A DNA stretch of 16,534 nt. It comes from JBBTDV01 sp038042605 (GTDB taxonomy: Bacteria; Bdellovibrionota; UBA1018). The notes beneath the pieces were generated by a model. The model was given only the letters and a program-made list of their open reading frames with translations. It did not search any database and was not told the origin of the DNA. Below, one piece after another: positions 7,114 through 14,109 of the stretch. Position 1 is the first letter of the stretch. Each line of letters opens with the position of its first letter. The DNA lies in NCBI GenBank assembly GCA_964358645.1, contig CAYHPW010000053.1, positions 1-16,534 on the forward strand, read 5' to 3'. The position numbers and the translations under genes are program-made.

Positions 7114-8152
7114 CGTGAGCATCTAACAGTGCTTCTAAACGCTTGATGACTGCCTCCACCGTTTTATCAAGTGGAACAGAAAGAGCCAATCCGGCAGCAT
7201 ATTCGTGCCCGCCACCACCAAGTTCCACGGCAACGCGATTTACAGTAACAGCACCCTTTGATTTTATCGAGACTCGCACGCGGTTGTCGTCTTCTTCGCG
7301 GAAAAAGCAGACAATCTCGGTGTCTTTTAATAAGAGCAGCAGGTTCATGAAGGATTGGGTGTCATCCGATGTCGCAAGATGTTTTCTCCTGAGTTCAAGT
7401 CCCATTTCAATCCATGCGATTTTTCCATTCGCGCTGATTTTCACGTTTTGCAGCATGGTGCCCAGCAACTGCAGATGAGAGAGTTCCTTTGAAGAGTAAA
7501 TGGCCTGGTATACTTCTTCAGGATTGACCTCAGATTCGATCATTTCTGCCGCTATTCTGTGTGCAAGCGGGGTAGTACGCGCGTATCTGAAACTATTCGT
7601 ATCCGTCATCACTGAAACATAAAGTCCCTGGGCAATATCCTTGTTTATCTTGGCCAGGTTCAGATCCTGAAACATATGATAAAGCAACTCCCCAATACTG
7701 CTTGATCCTGTGTCAGAGACCAAAAGCGCATGTGGGGGATAAGTAAGTTCCGGGGTGCTGATCAAAGGTGAATGGTGGTCAAGAAAAACTATTTTCCGAG
7801 CCCTCAATGAAAGCTCACCCCACAGTGAACCGAGCCTGCGTGGATCGTTTGTATCGACAATTATCCATAAGTCACAGGTATCCCAAAGTTCCACTTCACG
7901 TGGGCCAAGGAGAATTGAATTTTTTGGATCTAAGAATCTATACCTTTTAGGTAGAGTATCGGGATTATAAACCCGACATGCCTTTCTGGCGCGCTTAAGA
8001 TAATGGAAAAGCGCTGCTTCAGCACCAAGCCCATCACCGTCTGGTAATGCATGTGTGGAAATAAGTACCCGTTTTGATTGCTCTAGATAAGTCTTAAACT
8101 TCTGGAATTCCTTTGTTTTTGACAATGGCAACTGAAGGATTTTTGTGCTCAA
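7097..8152 (-). CDS. nrnA: Bifunctional oligoribonuclease / PAP phosphatase, NrnA-type DHH phosphoesterase
   Basis: By family, this Mn2+-dependent enzyme degrades short RNA oligonucleotides (nanoRNA) and may dephosphorylate 3'-phosphoadenosine 5'-phosphate. With the start used here it has 351 residues, slightly longer than the usual 310-330. DHH-domain motifs are STHALPDGDGLGA (32-44, metal-binding His34, Asp38, Asp40), WIIVDTND with Asp100, LDHHSPL with the DHH triad at 125-127, and VMTDTNSFRY. The DHHA1 domain ends with the substrate-binding block GGGGHEYAAGL. The TTG at 8152 is chosen because AAGGCGAGG (8161-8169, minus strand) lies 8 bases upstream. The frame stays open to a TTG at 8212, but that would add 20 non-conserved residues. 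The gene is convergent with rimK and divergent from the small gene at 8197. No orn gene is visible; NrnA commonly replaces Orn. Confidence 0.93.
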   Translation of the reverse strand: MSTKILQLPLSKTKEFQKFKTYLEQSKRVLISTHALPDGDGLGAEAALFHYLKRARKACRVYNPDTLPKRYRFLDPKNSILLGPREVELWDTCDLWIIVDTNDPRRLGSLWGELSLRARKIVFLDHHSPLISTPELTYPPHALLVSDTGSSSIGELLYHMFQDLNLAKINKDIAQGLYVSVMTDTNSFRYARTTPLAHRIAAEMIESEVNPEEVYQAIYSSKELSHLQLLGTMLQNVKISANGKIAWIEMGLELRRKHLATSDDTQSFMNLLLLLKDTEIVCFFREEDDNRVRVSIKSKGAVTVNRVAVELGGGGHEYAAGLALSVPLDKTVEAVIKRLEALLDAHEKSIK

Positions 8153-8183
8153 GATCGCAGCCTCGCCTTCCGAATAAACAGTT

Positions 8184-8190
8184 AAGAGGT
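8184..8190 (+). promoter_or_regulatory. Ribosome binding site deciding the start of the 8197 gene
   Basis: AAGAGGT lies 6 bases before GTG at 8197 and 12 before the in-frame ATG at 8203. It favours the GTG start and argues against the much longer frame that opens at 8113 inside nrnA. Confidence 0.55.
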
Positions 8191-8196
8191 CATGCA

Positions 8197-8526
8197 GTGC
8201 GAATGAGAGCAACCAAACAAGATTTCGTTGACCCTCTTTATATTATTTTCGAACAGCATCTTTATAACTTTCAGGATTCCGACACAGACCGCAAGACTTT
8301 TATTACAAATGTTGTGCAAGATTATCTAACATTTCTCCGCAAGAGGAAAGTCATAGTGCCTAAATCACTTGAAGATTCTATTACTGAAGAGCTGTCGACA
8401 CAAGTAAACACCATGTTGGTCAAGAAAATATACGGATGTCTCACCATAGATGACTACCGTAAGCACATACCCCGTACCGCTAAAAATAAGGCGCGGGCCC
8501 GCTACTCGAAATTGGCAAGGCATTAG
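8197..8526 (+). CDS. Hypothetical small protein (109 aa), family not recognised
   Basis: I do not recognise this protein. With the GTG start it has 109 residues, is rich in Lys/Arg, and lacks a signal peptide or membrane segment, so it is probably cytosolic. The N-terminal half (FVDPLYIIFEQHLYNFQDSD, then KTFITNVVQDYLTFLRKRKV) looks helical. The C-terminus is strongly basic (TAKNKARARYSKLARH), which may mean nucleic-acid or ribosome contact, but that is speculation. It lies between nrnA (divergent, 44 bases) and the ABC operon (80 bases downstream, with its own promoter candidate), so it may be a single-gene unit. Natural codon use, a proper ribosome binding site, and an otherwise unexplained 400-base slot support a real gene. 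A longer start at 8113 would overlap nrnA and is less likely. Confidence 0.72.
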   Translation: MRMRATKQDFVDPLYIIFEQHLYNFQDSDTDRKTFITNVVQDYLTFLRKRKVIVPKSLEDSITEELSTQVNTMLVKKIYGCLTIDDYRKHIPRTAKNKARARYSKLARH

Positions 8527-8555
8527 TTATCCACCAGAAACTTTTTTCTTGCCAC

Positions 8556-8586
8556 TTGACAACGCAAAACAACCGGACATTATAAA
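8556..8586 (+). promoter_or_regulatory. Sigma-70-type promoter candidate for the ABC transporter operon
   Basis: A perfect -35 hexamer TTGACA (8556-8561) is followed by two overlapping -10 choices: CATTAT (8578-8583, 16-base spacer) and TATAAA (8581-8586, 19-base spacer). Transcription would start near 8590-8593, leaving a leader of about 15 bases that contains the AGAGG ribosome binding site (8594-8598). It is the best promoter match seen in the window. Confidence 0.6.
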
Positions 8587-8606
8587 AATCCTTAGAGGTG
8601 CTACTT

Positions 8607-9548
8607 ATGATACAGGTTTCCCATCTTACAAAGATGTATGGTCCAAGGGCGGCCATAGATGACCTTAATTTTGAAGTACAAAAAGGCGAAATAGTCGGCT
8701 TCCTGGGCCCCAACGGCGCCGGGAAAACCACGACCATGAAGATACTTGCCGGTTGCCTCTCGGCAACCCAAGGCACTGCAATGGTTGCCGGACATGATGT
8801 TTTTATAAAACCCATTGAGGTTAAAAAACACGTCGGGTTCCTTCCAGAAAATCTCCCGCTCTATCTAGAGATGCGAGTACAGGATTTTTTGGAATTTGTC
8901 GCCAAGCTTCACGGTGTGCCAAAATCGCATACCAAAAGTGCCGTGGATTCCTCAATTGAAAAAACTGCCCTTAAAGATGTACGCAAGCGCATTATAGGAA
9001 ATCTTTCAAAAGGCTACAAACAACGAGTCGGCCTAGCACAAGCACTCGTGCATAACCCAGATGTCCTGATCCTTGACGAGCCCACGGTCGGCCTTGACCC
9101 GAAGCAAATTATAGAGATACGCGAGCTAATCAAAGGGCTGGCAGGTGAACACACCGTAATACTGAGTTCACACATACTGCCCGAAGTGACGGCAACATGT
9201 TCCAGGATCATGGTCATAAACAAGGGTCGTATCGTGGCAGAAGATACACTGGATCGCCTCACTGCGAGACTTAAAAAAGGCCTGGTCTATACGATGCTCG
9301 TGAAATCCCCAAGCAGCACGGGGGTGGATGCCATACGACGCATACAGGGTGTAAGCGCGGTGACAGCAAGCGGCGACAGGCTCGTTGTTGAAATGCTGCC
9401 AAACACAGGCGAAATCCGCGACAAACTTGTTGAAACCGCAGTCAGTAGCCGCATGGGCGTACTTGAATTCGCTGCTGAAAGAATCAGCCTGGAGGAAATA
9501 TTCCTGCAACTCACCACAACGGAATCACCGGAAGGGGTAACAGCATGA
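8607..9548 (+). CDS. ABC transporter ATP-binding protein, GldA-like
   Basis: This is the cytosolic ATPase of an ABC-2 type transporter. Walker A GPNGAGKT (34-41), FLPENLPLY in the Q-loop region (Glu81 in place of Gln), signature LSKGYKQR (133-140), Walker B VLILDEP (153-159) and switch His189 are all present. The LSKGY signature instead of LSGGQ is typical of the GldA subgroup. The region after about residue 220 is the regulatory extension common in this family. The ATG at 8607 (313 aa) is preferred over the GTG at 8598 because AGAGG (8594-8598) lies 8 bases before it and overlaps the GTG. Its stop overlaps the next start as ATGA, so it is coupled to the permease. The substrate is unknown; in Bacteroidetes the GldA-GldF-GldG complex is linked to gliding, but most homologues are in non-gliding bacteria. 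Confidence 0.93.
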   Translation: MIQVSHLTKMYGPRAAIDDLNFEVQKGEIVGFLGPNGAGKTTTMKILAGCLSATQGTAMVAGHDVFIKPIEVKKHVGFLPENLPLYLEMRVQDFLEFVAKLHGVPKSHTKSAVDSSIEKTALKDVRKRIIGNLSKGYKQRVGLAQALVHNPDVLILDEPTVGLDPKQIIEIRELIKGLAGEHTVILSSHILPEVTATCSRIMVINKGRIVAEDTLDRLTARLKKGLVYTMLVKSPSSTGVDAIRRIQGVSAVTASGDRLVVEMLPNTGEIRDKLVETAVSSRMGVLEFAAERISLEEIFLQLTTTESPEGVTA

Positions 9549-10309
9549 AGAACATAATCATAATCGCCAAACGCGACTTCAATGCTTACTTTACTTCGCC
9601 TATAGCTTACATAGTGATTGCTGGCTTCATGGCGATAATGGGTTGGATGTTTTTCTTTAACCTATCTCATTTTAATCTACAAAACATGCAGTACCAGCAA
9701 TTTAACATGGGTAAGGGGGTCAGCGTAACAGACGGGATAATACGTCCGCTTTACGGCAATATGAATGTCATATTCCTGTTCCTCGTACCATTTATAACAA
9801 TGCGTCTGTTCGCAGAGGAAAGAAAGCAACACACCCTCGAATTGCTCATGACATCCCCGATAACCTTAACCCAGATAATACTTGGCAAATTCATGTCATC
9901 TCTGTTTCTAGTGGTGACTATGCTTGTTTTTACCGTCGTTTATCCCGTTATTTTATTTTGGACTGGCAACCCAGAGTTTGGGCCGATAGCGGCAAGTTAT
10001 CTCGGCACACTTCTCTTGTGCGGTTGCTACCTCTCGACAGGTCTTTTCTTCTCGTCGATGACGGAAAACCAGATAGTCGCAGGCGCGCTGACATTCGCCA
10101 CCGGTTTGTTTTTCTGGCTCGTCAGCTGGGCCACGCAATCAGCCGGCCCGGTGTGGAGCGATTTACTGACACACCTTTCTCTCATTAATCATTACAATAA
10201 TTTCAGCCAAGGATTAATGAATACAACTGATGTATTTTATTACCTGTCGTTTATTGGCGTTGGTTTACTGCTAACCCACAGGGTCCTTGATTCTTTCAGG
10301 TGGAGGTGA
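9545..10309 (+). CDS. ABC-2 type transporter permease, GldF-like
   Basis: This is an integral inner-membrane subunit of 254 residues with six likely membrane segments (about 19-38, 70-88, 115-139, 148-170, 177-199, 229-246). The cytosolic block RLFAEERKQHTLELLMTSPIT (87-107) is the hallmark of GldF/ABC-2 permeases and is where the ATPase docks. The ATG overlaps the ATPase stop codon by 4 bases. It pairs with the GldA-like ATPase upstream and the GldG-like protein 6 bases downstream. The transported substrate cannot be read from the sequence. Confidence 0.92.
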   Translation: MKNIIIIAKRDFNAYFTSPIAYIVIAGFMAIMGWMFFFNLSHFNLQNMQYQQFNMGKGVSVTDGIIRPLYGNMNVIFLFLVPFITMRLFAEERKQHTLELLMTSPITLTQIILGKFMSSLFLVVTMLVFTVVYPVILFWTGNPEFGPIAASYLGTLLLCGCYLSTGLFFSSMTENQIVAGALTFATGLFFWLVSWATQSAGPVWSDLLTHLSLINHYNNFSQGLMNTTDVFYYLSFIGVGLLLTHRVLDSFRWR

Positions 10310-10315
10310 TCACAC

Positions 10316-11854
10316 ATGCCTAAGAAAAACTTTAATGTAATACTATGGACCTCTCTTGTTTTATTACTCTTGGCATTTATGTTTGCGCGGGCGATTTTTC
10401 CTGAACTCCTTTGGCTTACAATAGCGGTCGCAGCACCTCTTCTCCTGATAATGATCTTGCTAATACAGCAAAACCGCACGAGCCTAAAGAGCAGGACGGC
10501 TGCATACGGACTTAACGCCATCGTAAACATTGTTTTAGTAATCGGCATAATAGGTGTCCTAAATTTTCTAGCAATTAGGTACCCATATAAGCTTGACCTC
10601 ACTAAAAACAAAGTTCACACCCTTTCTGACCAAAGCGTGAAGCTCGTAAAGGGGCTCAAACAACCGGTGAAAGCGGTACTGTTTGCAAAGATGCAACAGC
10701 GTGAACAATTCAGGCCGCTGCTTGACAATTACAAAAGCCTTAACCCGAAGTTCGAGGTGGAATACGTTGATCCGGACAGAGAACCGACTCGCGCCAAGCA
10801 AGCCAACATCCGCAAGTACGGCACGCTGCTTCTCGCCATAGGTCCGCGCGACAACAGGATTGATGAGCCAAATGAGGAAAAACTCACCAACGCGCTTATC
10901 AAACTGCTGAAAGAAAAACCCCCCACGATCTGTGCGTTGAGCGGTCACGGTGAAAAGAATTTTTCATCAACTGAAGCTGATGGCTACGAGGCCGCAAAAA
11001 AAGCGCTAAATAACCAGGCATACGAGATAAAGGATTTTAATCTCCTACAGGAAGGCAAGGTCAGTGATACCTGTGATGCAATAGCCATAATAGGCCCGAC
11101 AAAAGCGTTCTTCGAGCAGGAGATAAAAGCCATTTCCGATTACCTGGACAACGGCGGGCACGCACTTATCGCGCTTGACCTTAACCTTAAGGGCGCAGAT
11201 TACGCACAAGAACTGTTGCCGTTACTGAAAACATGGCACATCAATGCCCAATACGCCTTGATAGTGGACCCACTATCAAAAATGCTCGGTGTCGATGCAG
11301 CGGTGCCGATACTTGCATCCTTTTCAAAAGATCATTCAATAACCAAGGATTTCCAGACCAATTGTTATTTCCCATTCTCGCGTCCGCTAGAAATCATTCC
11401 AGGAGCTCCTGAGGGCATGAATGTCCAGTGGCTAGCCCAGACAACTCCTAAAAGTTGGGCTGTCGGCGATCTTAAACAACTTTCATCCGGTCAAATCCAA
11501 TTTCAGCCAGGCAAGGACAAATCCGGCCCGCTTACTACGGTGATCGCCGCAAGCGGCAAGAAGAAAGATTCAAAAGCCACAAAAAATACCCGCATGGTGG
11601 TATTCAGCACATCGCTTTTTGCCACTAATAATTTTTCACGTTACGGCGGAAACATGGATTTCTTTCTTAATTCCGTTTCGTGGGTATTGGAAGATGAGAG
11701 CCTGATTTCCATCAGGGCCAAGGAAGAAGGCCCCGGAAAAGTCGAGCTCTCTCAAAAACAAGGCACTTTTATATTCCTGTTAACGGTCATTGTGATCCCG
11801 GTACTTGTCTTTGCCGGTGGCATAGTCATTTGGGCCATACGCAGGAAATTATAG
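10316..11854 (+). CDS. GldG-like ABC transporter auxiliary protein
   Basis: This is a membrane-anchored auxiliary subunit of the same transporter. Hydrophobic segments lie at about 8-28, 31-50 and 65-86, followed by a large domain thought to be periplasmic, and a final membrane helix at about 486-507 with a basic RRKL end. The block after the third helix (YKLDLTKNKVHTLSDQS, 91-107) is strongly characteristic of GldG/ABC_transp_aux proteins. The middle holds a Rossmann-like fold (CALSGHGEKNF, then AIAIIGPTKAF and LDNGGHALIALD) resembling a glutamine-amidotransferase-like domain without a recognisable active site, so it probably binds rather than cleaves. Start supported by GGAGGTGATC just upstream. 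It lies 6 bases after the permease and 18 before the DUF4340 gene. Confidence 0.9.
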   Translation: MPKKNFNVILWTSLVLLLLAFMFARAIFPELLWLTIAVAAPLLLIMILLIQQNRTSLKSRTAAYGLNAIVNIVLVIGIIGVLNFLAIRYPYKLDLTKNKVHTLSDQSVKLVKGLKQPVKAVLFAKMQQREQFRPLLDNYKSLNPKFEVEYVDPDREPTRAKQANIRKYGTLLLAIGPRDNRIDEPNEEKLTNALIKLLKEKPPTICALSGHGEKNFSSTEADGYEAAKKALNNQAYEIKDFNLLQEGKVSDTCDAIAIIGPTKAFFEQEIKAISDYLDNGGHALIALDLNLKGADYAQELLPLLKTWHINAQYALIVDPLSKMLGVDAAVPILASFSKDHSITKDFQTNCYFPFSRPLEIIPGAPEGMNVQWLAQTTPKSWAVGDLKQLSSGQIQFQPGKDKSGPLTTVIAASGKKKDSKATKNTRMVVFSTSLFATNNFSRYGGNMDFFLNSVSWVLEDESLISIRAKEEGPGKVELSQKQGTFIFLLTVIVIPVLVFAGGIVIWAIRRKL

Positions 11855-11872
11855 ATCAGGTGAGAGGTTCTT

Positions 11873-13417
11873 ATGACTCAGATCAACTGGCAGAAACATT
11901 TCTTGCTTGCTGCCGCACTTTTTGTACTAGGTTCATTTGCATACTGGCTTGAATTCAAGCACAAGCCGGAAAAAGAAACAGCTGAAGAACAATCAAAGAA
12001 ACTTTTCACTTTGAAGGATGTGCAGATTGAAAAAGTCCGCCTGACAAGTCCTGGAAAAACTGTGGAAATCACGTGCTCCGATATCGCGACAAAACTTTGC
12101 AAACCATCTGATAATTCAAAGTGGCAGATAACCTTTCCAAGCAAGCTGCGCGCGGATGATTCAAACGCAAACTCGCTTTTATCTACACTAAGCCATCTGA
12201 CGCCTACCGAAACCATAGACCTCAAGGACGAGCCGGCTGAAAAGCGCCAGGCACTTCTGAAAGAATACGGGCTCGATGCGTCTTCACTTAAATCAACGGA
12301 GACAAAGCGGGTCGAAGTAAAAACTACGGCCGGTGAGCATGTTCTTTACTTAGGATCATCCCATCCAATCGGCGAAAATATTTTTTGCTTAAAAGCCGAA
12401 AACGGGAAGATGGATGAAACCCACGTTTTTCTTGTACCAAATTATTTCAAAAGCAATCTGGACCGTGATTTGACTTATTGGCGGGATAAAAAGCTCCTAG
12501 CTATCAGCACAAATGAGATAGAAGCGTTCGAGCTCAAGGGGCCCAAGGCAAATATCAATGGCGCAAGGAAAAACGGCCAGTGGATCCTTCACGAAAAAGA
12601 TGGCAAAAAAGATGGAGAGATATCAGGTGACTCCGATAACATTGATGGCCTTATCAGTGCCGCAGCTTTTCTAACAGCCAAGGACTTTGTTTCAGAAAAT
12701 TCTTCAGATGAAAAAGCTAAAAATGCCGTTAAAGGCGCCAAAGCCACGATCACTCTGAGTTTAACAAAGGGAAAAGGAACCGCAAAAGAGCCGCCTGCAC
12801 CAATCATCCTTGCTTTGTATAAAAAGAAGGAACCACCAAAAAATACAAAGGACAAAAAAGACCAACTTGAAAAAGTTTATGCGACAAGTTCGGCAAGTGA
12901 CCCGCTTTTCGAGCTCGATACTTCATCGCTAAACAGGTTTGACAAGGAATTAAAAGATCTCAGGCTTTCTAAATTAATCACGTCGATGGACCGCTTTGAT
13001 ACAAAGAAATTGGAATTCAGTGGTACCGTTATCGGCCCGTCTCCCCTTGTTATCTCAAGTTCAGATGGAAAATGGGTAAACAAGGCCGAGCTGAAAACAG
13101 AGATCAATGGTGAAAAAGTCCAATCACTGCTTGATAAGTTATCAGGCAATTACATAAAGGAATTTCTGCAAGGCTCTAAAATCCCAACGGGAGCTGAAAA
13201 CGGTTTAAAACTTACGCTAGGGGATGAAAAAACCGCGACAAAGCGCCAAATCCTTTTCTGGAAAAATGGTGAGAAGCTTTATGCAAAAGACCTACTTTCT
13301 CAGCGTAATGAAGCGTTTCTGGTCGACAATGTACTGAAAGATGGGCTACCGTGGGATAGGAATTTCTTTAATAAAAAAAATGAACCAGCAAAACTCCCAG
13401 CCTCCCAAGCCGGGTGA
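11873..13417 (+). CDS. DUF4340 domain-containing membrane-anchored protein
   Basis: The protein has 514 residues with one N-terminal hydrophobic segment (about 9-26) after NWQK, then a long hydrophilic Lys-rich region likely in the periplasm. Two similar beta-rich parts can be seen (KKLFTLKDVQIEKVRLTSPG near residue 43 and again FDTKKLEFSGTVIGPSPLVI near 375), in line with the repeated DUF4340 fold, as does ELKGPKANINGARKNGQWIL near 222. DUF4340 proteins commonly follow GldG genes and are presumed partners of the transporter; the function is not known. GAGAGG lies 6 bases before the ATG. The 3' end overlaps the start of the YIP1 gene by 38 bases. Confidence 0.87.
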   Translation: MTQINWQKHFLLAAALFVLGSFAYWLEFKHKPEKETAEEQSKKLFTLKDVQIEKVRLTSPGKTVEITCSDIATKLCKPSDNSKWQITFPSKLRADDSNANSLLSTLSHLTPTETIDLKDEPAEKRQALLKEYGLDASSLKSTETKRVEVKTTAGEHVLYLGSSHPIGENIFCLKAENGKMDETHVFLVPNYFKSNLDRDLTYWRDKKLLAISTNEIEAFELKGPKANINGARKNGQWILHEKDGKKDGEISGDSDNIDGLISAAAFLTAKDFVSENSSDEKAKNAVKGAKATITLSLTKGKGTAKEPPAPIILALYKKKEPPKNTKDKKDQLEKVYATSSASDPLFELDTSSLNRFDKELKDLRLSKLITSMDRFDTKKLEFSGTVIGPSPLVISSSDGKWVNKAELKTEINGEKVQSLLDKLSGNYIKEFLQGSKIPTGAENGLKLTLGDEKTATKRQILFWKNGEKLYAKDLLSQRNEAFLVDNVLKDGLPWDRNFFNKKNEPAKLPASQAG

Positions 13418-14072
13418 CAAAGTCGAATACCCTTTCGACATAGTTATCCAATATTTTCAAACCGTATGGTCCATCATCGCCCATCCGGTGCAGTTTTTCT
13501 CGTCAATGCCGCTCACAGGCGGGGTAGCACGCCCCTTAGCGTTCGCGCTTGTAACCCACTGGCTTGGTTCAGCCGTGGCATTCTTGTGGCGAAACATCTT
13601 TAGCGGAATTTTCAGGCACGGCGATTTGATTTCAGCCATACTTGGTGGCTCAACCGATCCTAATATACTCACCTGGCTCTATGGTCTCGGGTCAGTGATA
13701 AGCGACCCTTTCATAACACTGGTTTCATTGCTGTTCACCGCCTCATTGATATTCATCGGCGCTAGAATCTTGGTTTCCCCAGGTGTGAACTTCTCCCCCA
13801 GGGAAATCACTTTTGAATCAGCGGTGAGGATTACGGCCTTCGGGATGACCCCGGCTGTTTTTTCAGTCATTCCGGCCATAGGCCCTGTTATATCAAGCAT
13901 ATATACAATTATACTTACCATGATAGGCGCTCGAGAAATTTACAGGATTGGCACAGGCCGTGCCGCTCTAATAGCCCTATTCCCAAAATTAATTATTATT
14001 GGGATAATTATATCAGGCATGCTTTTGTTCGCGGCTGCTGTTGTCAGTGTGTTTCTACCCCTGTTTCTCTAA
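13380..14072 (+). CDS. YIP1 family membrane protein
   Basis: This 230-residue integral membrane protein has four to five hydrophobic segments (about 50-70, 97-129, 155-183, 200-225). The pattern FQTVWSIIAHPVQFFSSMP at the N-terminus (26-44) followed by membrane helices is typical of bacterial Yip1-domain proteins (W..I..P..FF). The ATG at 13380 is chosen because the protein becomes family-like only from there. The frame is open 13 codons further upstream without a better start, and no strong ribosome binding site is seen, so translation may depend on coupling with DUF4340 (38-base overlap). The role is unknown. Its position makes it a candidate fifth component of the GldA/F/G transporter. Confidence 0.82.
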   Translation: MNQQNSQPPKPGDKVEYPFDIVIQYFQTVWSIIAHPVQFFSSMPLTGGVARPLAFALVTHWLGSAVAFLWRNIFSGIFRHGDLISAILGGSTDPNILTWLYGLGSVISDPFITLVSLLFTASLIFIGARILVSPGVNFSPREITFESAVRITAFGMTPAVFSVIPAIGPVISSIYTIILTMIGAREIYRIGTGRAALIALFPKLIIIGIIISGMLLFAAAVVSVFLPLFL

Positions 14073-14097
14073 GCAAATACTAGACGCTCAAGCATGC

Positions 14098-14105
14098 AAA
14101 GGAGG
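14098..14105 (+). promoter_or_regulatory. Strong ribosome binding site deciding the start of the peptidase gene
   Basis: AAAGGAGG ends 4 bases before GTG at 14110. It argues for the GTG start and against the longer frame from 14041, which overlaps the YIP1 gene and would spoil the signal peptide. Confidence 0.75.
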
Positions 14106-14109
14106 ATTC

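Noticed and set aside
8119..8124. Perfect TTGACA inside nrnA, possible -35 for the 8197 gene
   Set aside because: No acceptable -10 hexamer lies 16-18 bases downstream.
8113..8196. Longer N-terminus for the 109-residue protein
   Set aside because: It would overlap nrnA antiparallel, and the ribosome binding site at 8184-8190 fits GTG 8197.
8514..8553. GGCAAG/CTTGCC inverted repeat and a T6 run after the small gene, possible terminator
   Set aside because: The loop is 28 bases long and the inner AGTT/AACT stem has only 4 pairs, so a stable terminator is unlikely.
9014..9517. Minus-strand open frames within the ABC ATPase gene
   Set aside because: They are shadows of a gene with complete Walker and signature motifs, and no family is recognisable in them.
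9985..10010. GGCAC...TTGT string considered as a sigma-54 promoter
   Set aside because: Spacing and the TTGC element do not match GGCAC-N5-TTGC, and it lies in the middle of the permease gene.
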